Shown: piece by piece, positions 38,901-47,900 of the stretch
How the letters are laid out: each line of letters starts with the position of its first letter
How positions within the stretch are numbered: the stretch's first letter is position 1
Assembly (NCBI RefSeq): GCF_004362855.1
Contig: NZ_SNXW01000008.1
Coordinates: forward strand, 62,001-126,000
Direction: 5' to 3'
From: Aquabacterium commune
GTDB taxonomy: Bacteria; Pseudomonadota; Gammaproteobacteria; Burkholderiales; Burkholderiaceae_C
Length of the DNA stretch: 64,000 bases
The notes under the pieces: generated by a model
The model's database searches: none
Seen by the model: only the letters and a program-made list of their open reading frames with translations
What the model was told of the DNA's origin: nothing
Made by a program: the position numbers and the translations under genes

Positions 38901-41900
38901 TGCTGGACCTGGTCTTCACGACCTTCGGCATCAACTCGGCCAGTGGCAAGAGCGGCGTGGGTGCGGCCGCGGCCGTGACCGTCTTCAACCTGGACAACAA
39001 CGCGCAGGCCTTCATCGACGAGGGCGCCCAGGTCAACACCACGGCCCACGCGCCGGGCGCGCAGAGCCTGCCTGAGCAGACCGTCACGGTGCACGCGCAA
39101 AACGAGGTCAACACGGTGCACGCCGTGGGCATCGCGGGCAAGAAGGTGCTGGGCACCACGGGTGGCAAGGCGGCCATCGGCGGCTCGGCCGATGTGGTGG
39201 ACATCGACAGCACGGCCTCGGCCACCATCCGCGGTGGCGCCGATGTGCGCGCCGCCCAGAGCGTGACGGTGAAGGCCGAGCAGACCGCGCAAATCGTGAC
39301 CGTGGCCGAAGCGGGCGGTTCGTCCGATGCCGTGGGCATCGAGGGCGCGGTCACCGTGGACATCCTCCAGCAGAGCACGCTGGCCGGCATCGACGACGAC
39401 GCCAAGGTGCGCTCGGGCGGCCCGGTGACGGTGCAGGCCGACGCCTCGCTGCGCGACATCGCCGTGGCCGGCGGCGTGGTCGCGACCAAGGGCTCGGTGG
39501 GCATCGGCTTTGCCGTGACCGTCAACCAGGTGGACACCGACACCACGGCGCGCATCGGCAATGTGGACTTGGCGGGCCGCGACGCCGCGGGCGCCAATGG
39601 CTTCGTGAACAGTGCCGGTGCGCTGAACGTCAAGGCCGACGCGGTGACGGAGGTCGGCGCCTACTCGGTGGCCGGTGCGCTGGCCACCAACAGCAAGTCC
39701 CAGACAGAGGCCCCGTCCGCGGGCGATTCGAGCACGCAGTCGGGCAGCAGCGGCGCGGGCACGGGCAAGTTCGGCATCGCGGTGTCGGGCGACGCGGCCT
39801 ACAACGACGTGACGGCGAACACCACGGCGGCCATCAGCGATGGCGCACAGGTCAACCAGGCCACCGACGTGACGGTGCGCGCGCACAACGACCTGGCCAT
39901 CAACGCGCTGGCTGGCGCGGTGACCATTTCCACGCAGTCCAACGGCAACGGCCTGGCGGGCTCGGTGGCCTACAACACGCTGGATGGCAGCACAGCGGCC
40001 TACGTCGATGGCGCGCGCATCGCCAGCAGTGGCGCCATGGCGGTGGAGGCCCTCAGCGAGGGCGAGATCAAGTCCTTGTCGGCCTCGGTGCAGGCCAGCC
40101 GCGGCAAGCTGGGCGTGGCGGGCTCGGTCTCCATCAACGAATTGGCGCATTGGACGCAGGCCTACATCCAGGGCAGCGACCTGTCGGGCCTGAGCCGCCT
40201 GAGCCTGTCGGCGCGTGACAGCGCGGCCATCCGCTCGGTGGCGGGGGCGCTGGCCTTCGGTGGCAAGGCGGGCATCGGCCTGTCCTTCGGCTGGAACCAC
40301 ATCGACAACCAGATCGCAGCCTTCGTGCGCAACAGCGACGTGAACACCGCCGGCGCGGTGCTGGTGGACGCCCAGAGCACCGGCGGCATCGACACCATCG
40401 CGGCCTCGCTGGGCGCCAGCACGGGGCAGATGGCCGGGGCAGCGGCGGTCGCCATCAACCAGATCGGCACGCAGACCTCGGCCCAGGTGGAAGGCCGCAA
40501 GACGGCCGCGGGCATCGATGCGGCGTCGCTGAGCGTGAGCGCTTCGGACACCTCCGACATCAACGCCATCGTCGGCGCCCTGGGCCTGAGCACGGGCAAG
40601 GCGGCCTTTGGCGTGAGCTTCGCGTGGAACAAGATCACCTCGGGCGTGCAGGCCAGCCTGCGCAGCGCCACGGTGGACACCACGGGCGCGGTCGGGGTCT
40701 CGGCCACGCACGATGCCGACATCGAAACCTACGCCATGGGCGGCGGCGCGGCGGCCAAGGTGGGCGTGTCGGGTTCGCTGGCCCTCAACGACATCGGCAC
40801 GACGCTGGGCGCGCGCAGCCAGGGCAGCGCGGTCACCAGCCAGGGCGGTGGCGTGGTCATCGCGGCGTCCGAGCGGGCGCGCATCTTCGCGGCCACCGGG
40901 GCCCTCTCGGGTGGTGGCACGGCGGCGGTGGGCGCCTCGGGCTCCTACAACCACATCACCGGCACGGTGCTGGCCGAGGTGCAAGGCGGCAGCCTGACGG
41001 CCCGCCATGGCTCGGTGCGCGTGGACGCTGCGCGCGACGGCGCGGTGGAGGTCTGGGCTGCGGCCGGCTCGGGTGGCGGCACAGCGGGCTTTGCGGGTTC
41101 CATCGCCATCAACGACGTGGGCGGTGAGACCCGCGCCAGCGTGAACGGCGCCGCCCAGGTGCGCGCCGACCACAACGTGGCCGTGACGGCACAGGCCGAC
41201 GACCGCATCTTCTCGCAAGCGGGCACGGTGGCCCTGGGTGGCACGGTGGGCGGTGGCGGCGCCATCGCCATCAACGACCTGCACAACCAGACGACGGCCG
41301 AGGTCACGGGCAGTGGCACCCAGGTCAATGCCCTGGCGCAAGGCGGCACGCAAAGCGTGGACAACGGCCAGCTGAGCGCGACCAGCGGCCTGCGCGACAA
41401 GCTGAACAACCACCAGCTGAAGGACGATGTGCGCGGCACCGCGGTGGTGGCGTCTTCGACCAGCCAGGTCGAGACGATGCTGGCCAACGTGGCCGGTGGG
41501 GGCGAGGTCGGCGTGGCCGCGACGGTGTCGGTCAACCTGCTGGGCGGCAGCACGACCGCGCAGGTGACGACCCAGGCGGCGGTGCAGTCCACCCCGGGCG
41601 ATGCCACCGGCGCGAGCGCCAACCAGGACGCCCGCGTGGGCGCTTACCACCACGACGCCGTCATCGCGGGGGCCGGTGGCCTGGCCGTGGGTGGCACGGC
41701 CGGCGTGGGCGGTGCGGCGGACACCACGGTGCTCTCGCACGCCACGAAGGCGCAGGTGAACAACGCCAGCGTGTCGGCACAACGTGATGTGGCTGTGGCC
41801 GCGCGCCACACCATCGGCACGCAGCAGGTGGTGGTGGGCGCCAGCGGCGGCGGTGTCGCCTCGCTGAATCTGTCGGGCACGGTGTTGCTGGCCCAGATGC

Positions 41901-44900
41901 AAACCCAGGCCCTGGCCGAAGGCGCCACGCTGAAGGCCGGCCGCAACGCCGCCATCAATGCGGGCTCCGAGCTGAAGGCCGAGCACCTCGTGGGGGGCTT
42001 GAGCGCGGCGGGCGCGGCGGGCGTGGGCGCGTCGGTGGTTGTCACCGTGGCCGAGCAGCAGACGCGCGCGGCCACCTCGGGCAACACCGTCATCGATGCC
42101 AATGGCACGACCACGGTGGCCGCCGATGCGGTGCAGGACGTCACGGTCAACGCCGCGACCGGCACCGCCGCGGGCGCGGTGGGCATCGCAGGCACGGTGG
42201 CGGTCACCGTGCTCAAGGGCCAGACGGACGCGGCCGTCGGCGGCAGCACCCGCATCAACCAGAACACGGCCACCGGCCTGAGCAGCCAGGACGTGGTGGT
42301 GCAGGCCAGCGAGCGCATCGGCGTGGACAACAAACTCGGCGCGCTGGCAGTGGGCGTGGGCGGCGGCGGCGTGGGCGCCACGGCCGATGTCACGCTGCTG
42401 AAGTCCGGCACCTCGGCCACCGTGGGCGCGGGCGCACAGCTGCGCGCAGGCGGTGACATCCGCGTGGACGCGGGCACCGAGCGCGACGTGGCCTCGCTGA
42501 CCGTGGCCGCTGCGGGCGGCGCCACCTTCGGCATCTCCGGGGCGGTGTCCTACATCGGCGTGGGCGGCCGCGCCGACAGCGGGGCGCAGTCCGAGCTGTC
42601 GGGTTCGATCGCTGACGCGGGCAGCCTCGCGTCGGGCAACCTGACCGGCGGCCAGGCCAGTTCGGACGCGGGCGGCACCTCGGCCAGCACGCAGCGCGTC
42701 AACACGGCGCGCAGCAGCGTTGCCCTGACGAATGACTTCAACACCGTGCCCGTGGGCACCAGCGCCGTGGCCAGTGTGGGCACCGGCGCGACGCTGAACG
42801 CCGGCCGCGATGTGGCCGTGCTGGCGCACACCCAGACCGATGTGAAGGCCACCGCCGCGGGCGTGGCCGTGTCGGGCGGGGTGTCGCTGGGCGGTGGCGT
42901 GGCCATCGCCCGCATCGACGACGACACCCGCGCCTCCGTGGCCGGCAGCATCACGGCCGCGCGCCGCGTGCTGGTGCAGGCCACCGATGGCCAGGCCCGC
43001 ACCTCGGCGCTGACCACCTATGCCGGTGGCGGCGGCCTGGTCGGCCTGGGCGCTTCCGTGAGCTTGCTGGACAAGACCAGCCGCACCCTCGCCGAGGTCG
43101 CGCCCGACGCGCACCTCACCGCGCTGGGCAGCGTGGCGGGCGACGCGGCCAACCCGAGCGGCGACGTCACCATCCTGGCGGGCAACACGCACAGCCTGAA
43201 GGCCGAGGCGCTCGGCGCCGCGGTCGGTCTGGGCGGCATCGGCGCTGCCGTCGCGCACGCCAACGAGGCGGCTTCGGCCACCGCGCAGGTGGGTGACCGT
43301 GCCGTGATCACGGCCAAGTCGCTGGACGTGCACGGCCGCAGCAGCACCACCACATCGGCCCAGGCGACCGCCGCGGCGGGCGGCATCGTCAGTGGCGCGG
43401 GCGCCGACGCGCAGGCCACCGACAAGGCCAGCGCCAGCGCCACCCTGGGCCAGAACGTCCAGGTCACCACCACCGGCGGCCTGACGCAGGTGCGCGCCGA
43501 CATCGACCCCGTCACGCGCAGCCAGGCCCTCGGCGTGGCCGTCAGCGCCGGCGTATCGATCGGCGTGTCACTGGCCAAATCGGAAGCCACCGGCGCGGCC
43601 CTGGCCTCCACCGGCACGGGCGTGAACGTGCAGGCCGGCAGCTTCAACCTGAGTGCGACCACCCTGCCGCGCAGCGGTGCCAACACGGCCACGGCCGACG
43701 CCACCGGGGCCGCGGGCGGCCTGCTGCTTGGCGCCGGTGCCACCGCGGCCGATGCCCTCGTGCGCACCCGCACGCAGGCCGCGCTCGGCGATGGCAGCAC
43801 CGTCAAGACCACCGACGACCTGCGCATCACGGCCCACAGCACGACGTCCACCGACACCGACGCCTCCGGCGTGTACGCGGCCGGCTTGCTGGCCGGCGGC
43901 AGCAACCGCGCCACCAGCCGCACGACCACCACCACGACCGCCGGTGCCGGCGACAACGTGACCCTGGAAGCCAACAAGGCGCTGGTGGTGCAAGCCACCG
44001 GGTCAGACAGCTTGCGCGCGAACACCACCGCGGGCGCGGGCGGCCTGGGCACCCTGGTGGCCTCCAAGGCCGAGACCTACGCGAACGCGACCACCACCGC
44101 GAACCTGGGCACGCTCGATGGCGTGGGCGGCACCACGGGCACGGCCCGGGCGGCCAGCCTGACCCTGGGCGCCGACCAAAGCACCCAGTTCAACGCCACC
44201 GCCGACTCGACCTCGGCCTCGGTCGTGGGCTACTCCGGTGCCCGCGCCCACAACGAGGTGAACACCGACACCCGCGTCAACGTGGGCAAGGGCTTCGCCA
44301 TCGACGCCAAGGCGCTGCAGGTGCAAGCGGCCAACCACATCGTCAAGGCCGCGCTGGCCAGTGGCTACAACGTCGATTCGGCCTCGGGCGGTCTGCTCAA
44401 TGGCGCGGCCGCGCGCAGCGAGAGCCTGATCCGCAACCACGCCATCGTCACCCTGGGCGACAACGCCCGACTGAGCGTCAACGTGGTCGGCACGGCCTGG
44501 GGCAGCTTCGATGTCTCGGCCTTCAACGAGGTCCACGCGCATGACAGCGTGCGCCTGGATTCCGGTGGCGCCATCGCGGTGGCACGCAGCGAGTCCGAGA
44601 TCCGCAACGACGTCAACGAAGGCAAGGTGAGCGTGGGCGCCAACGCGACGCTGACCAGCGACGGCGAGATCAACCTGTCCTCGCGCACCGTGTCCGAGGT
44701 GTTCACCGAGGCCCGCGCCAAGACCTACGGCGTGGCCGGTGCCGCGCAAGGCAAGACCTTGTCCGACATCGGGGCAGACAACCAGGTCAACGTGGCCGGC
44801 GGCGCCCTCATCGAGGCCGAGCGCGACGTCCACCTGATGGCCGGCACCGACCGCAGCGCCGCCAACGTGCTCAACGCCGATGCCGACACCCGTTTGTGGA

Positions 44901-47900
44901 ACCGCACGGCCGTGCCCATCGAGACCGACCCCGATGCCCACGCCCAGGTCGTCCAGACCAACACGATCGATGTGGCGGCCGGCGCCCAGGTGCGCTCGGT
45001 GCGCAGCGTTTACCTCAACGCCGAAGAAGGCCGCCACACCACGCGCGGCTTTGGCGAAGGCACCGACGCGTACCGCGAAATCCTCTCGGCCATCGGCAGC
45101 TTCTTCGGGGCCGACACCTCGGCGCTGAAGATCCAGGGCGGCAGCACCTGGGACAACGCCCGCAGCGCCTTGACCCCGCCGTCCGGCGTCAAGGTGGACG
45201 GCAAGGTCGAGGCCGGCATCTGGCACCTGCAGTACCTGACTTTCGGGGCCGATGGCTCGGTCAGCAAATCGCAGAACGTCAGCTACACCCTGCGCGACAA
45301 CGTCAACCTCACCACCGAACTGAGCGCCGAAATCAACGCCTTGCGCGCCAAGGCCACGGCGGTGCGCAACTCGGCCAACAACTACATCGGTGACGCCAAC
45401 GCCACCGACGTGGCCAACGCGCTGGACAACGACGCCCGCATCCTGGAGGCGCAGCTCGCGGCGCTGGGCGCCAACACCCAGGTTGGTTTCCTGGACGTCG
45501 GTCCGGTGCTGGCCACCACGGGCAACGTCAACATCACCGGTCGCAACCTCACGGGCGCGGCCAGCGGCCAACTGATCGCCCCGGGCGATGTGCGCATCGA
45601 CATCGTCAACCAGTCCACGCGCTTCATGACGACGTCCACGCTGACCATCCCGACCGACGACGGTGGCCAGGTGCTGTTCAATGGCGCCAGCGTGAACTCG
45701 GCCGCCCAGGTCAACGCCAAGAACGCCCGCGGCAGCGGCGCGGCCCTGCAGGTGCAAAGCGCGGCCACCAGTCCGCGCCCGGTCATCAGCGTGCGCAACA
45801 CCAACAGCACCGACACGGCCACCGGCTCGCCGGCCCAGCTCTGGTTGCGCGGCGACATCAGCAACCTCGATGGCCTGGCCGAAGCCAAGAGCCACGGCAC
45901 CATCCGCTCCTCGGGCAACATCGACGCCGAGACGGTCAACATCGCCACCGGCGGCGACTTCATCAAGACCTACACCCCCGGATTCACCCACCAGGGCGGC
46001 AACCCCATCTCGCAGCTGGGCAGCCTCCCCGATGACCGCGAAGATGCGGCCATGGCGCTCAATGGCAGCGATGCCACCGACAGCGGCAGCGGTGACTACA
46101 CCACCTCCACGCTGGCGCGCACCTGCAGCAACGGCGTGTGCAGCAGCACCATCGCGGGCAACAACGTCTATATCAGTGGCGAGAAGCTCAACATCAACGG
46201 CCTGATCCAGGCCGGTGTGGCCGACCGCCGCATCGTCATCGACAACACCCTGGTGGCGGCCCAGAACGCGGCCATCGCCCAGGCCCGCGCCAAGTACCAG
46301 GCCACCCACGCCGAGGCCGACCGCTACGTGGACCTCAACAACCCCGAGCCGGGCAGCGAGGGCATCCAGGTCCGCTACGACGTGGCCAACGAACGCCTGG
46401 AGCTGGCCAATGTGCGCATCGGCGGCGGCCACATGGAGCTCTACGGCAACATCTTCTCGACCGGCAACGGTGAGCTGCGCGTGCTGGACGGCTATGGCCG
46501 CATCGACGTGCAGAACACCACCACCTACGACCTCGCCATCAACCGCCTCGATGCGGGGCAGGGCGTCGAAGGCCTGATCCGCATCACCGACACGGCCAAG
46601 CGCGTGCTGGCCAATGGCCAGGTGGACGACAGCGGCTTCGGCAAGACGGGCAAGGCGCTGGTGACCGAAATCACCCGCCTGGGCAACGTCGTGCAGACCC
46701 ACGACAGCCGCACGGTGGACGCCAATGGCCGGCCCACCTACCTGGTGTCCGAGTCCAACGGCCGAACGTCGGGCTACGACCCGGTGGCCAACCGCCGCTT
46801 CAACTGGATCAACGGCCGCACGCAGAGCTGGACGGAGCAGCGCATCTACACGAAGAAGGTGCTGTTCGGCGTGGACTCGTTCTTCCCCGACTACGATAAC
46901 CCCGACAACGTCATCCCCGGCACACCGGTGTACACGGCGCGCCTGACGGGCGATTGGCTGTCCGTGGGCGGCGGCAACGCGGCCTACAAGATGGACTACA
47001 CCCAGGTCACCGGCGCCAAGGTGCAGGCCGGCGACACGTACAAGATTTCCGAAAGCTGCGTCGGTTTCTGCGACGTGGCCATCTACAAGCAGCTGACGCA
47101 AGGCACCGACTTCAAGTGGACCGTGCAGGAGTACTTCCAGCACAGCCTGAACGCCTCCAACAACATCAAGGTGAGCTTCACCGGCCATGACACGGCCAAA
47201 GTCGATGTCGCCTCCACGCAGGGCAAGGTGCTGCTCAACGGCATGGTGCGCGGCCTGACGGGCGACACCACCATCACCGCGCCCAAGGGCATCGCCAGCC
47301 TGTCGGACCAGGCGGTCATCGTGGCGCAGAACCTGAGGCTCAGCGCGCAGAGTGGCGCCATCGGCTCGGCCACCGCGCCGGTGCGCATCAACCTGACCGA
47401 CGCCGACGCCACCCGCGGCCTGGTCAATGGCAGCCTGACGGCGCTGGCCCGCGACGGCGTGGCCATCGAGGAAACCGATGGCGACCTGCGCGTGGCGGCG
47501 GCCCAGGCCACGGCCGGTGCGCTCAAGCTCACCGCCGACCGCCACCTGCTGACCACCGACCCCAACGTCGTGCTGCAAGGCACCGACGTGCGCCTGGTGA
47601 GCCGCACCGGCACGCTGGGCACGGCGGCTTCGCCCCTGCGCATCGACACCAGCGTGAACGGGGTGACGGGTGTGCTCTCGGCCGAGGCCGCCGGCGACAT
47701 CCAGGTCACCGAGGTCAGCGGCGACCTGCGCGTGCAGCAGGTGCGTTCGCGCGCTGGTGACGTGGTGCTCAACGTGCCCACCGGCAGCCTGATCGATGCC
47801 AACGACGTGGACGTCGAAGACACCAAGTCCACCACCGAGCTGCTGGCCTTGTGGGACGACATGCGCCTGCGCGGCCAGGGCGCCAGCGACAGCGCCGACC

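Noticed and set aside
35735-43333. Very long open frame (2532 codons) on the minus strand opposite the giant exoprotein gene
   Set aside because: Its translation is a low-complexity Arg/His/Ala/Gly shadow of a high-GC coding strand; it has no family motifs, and the plus strand encodes a clear signal peptide, TPS domain and repeats.
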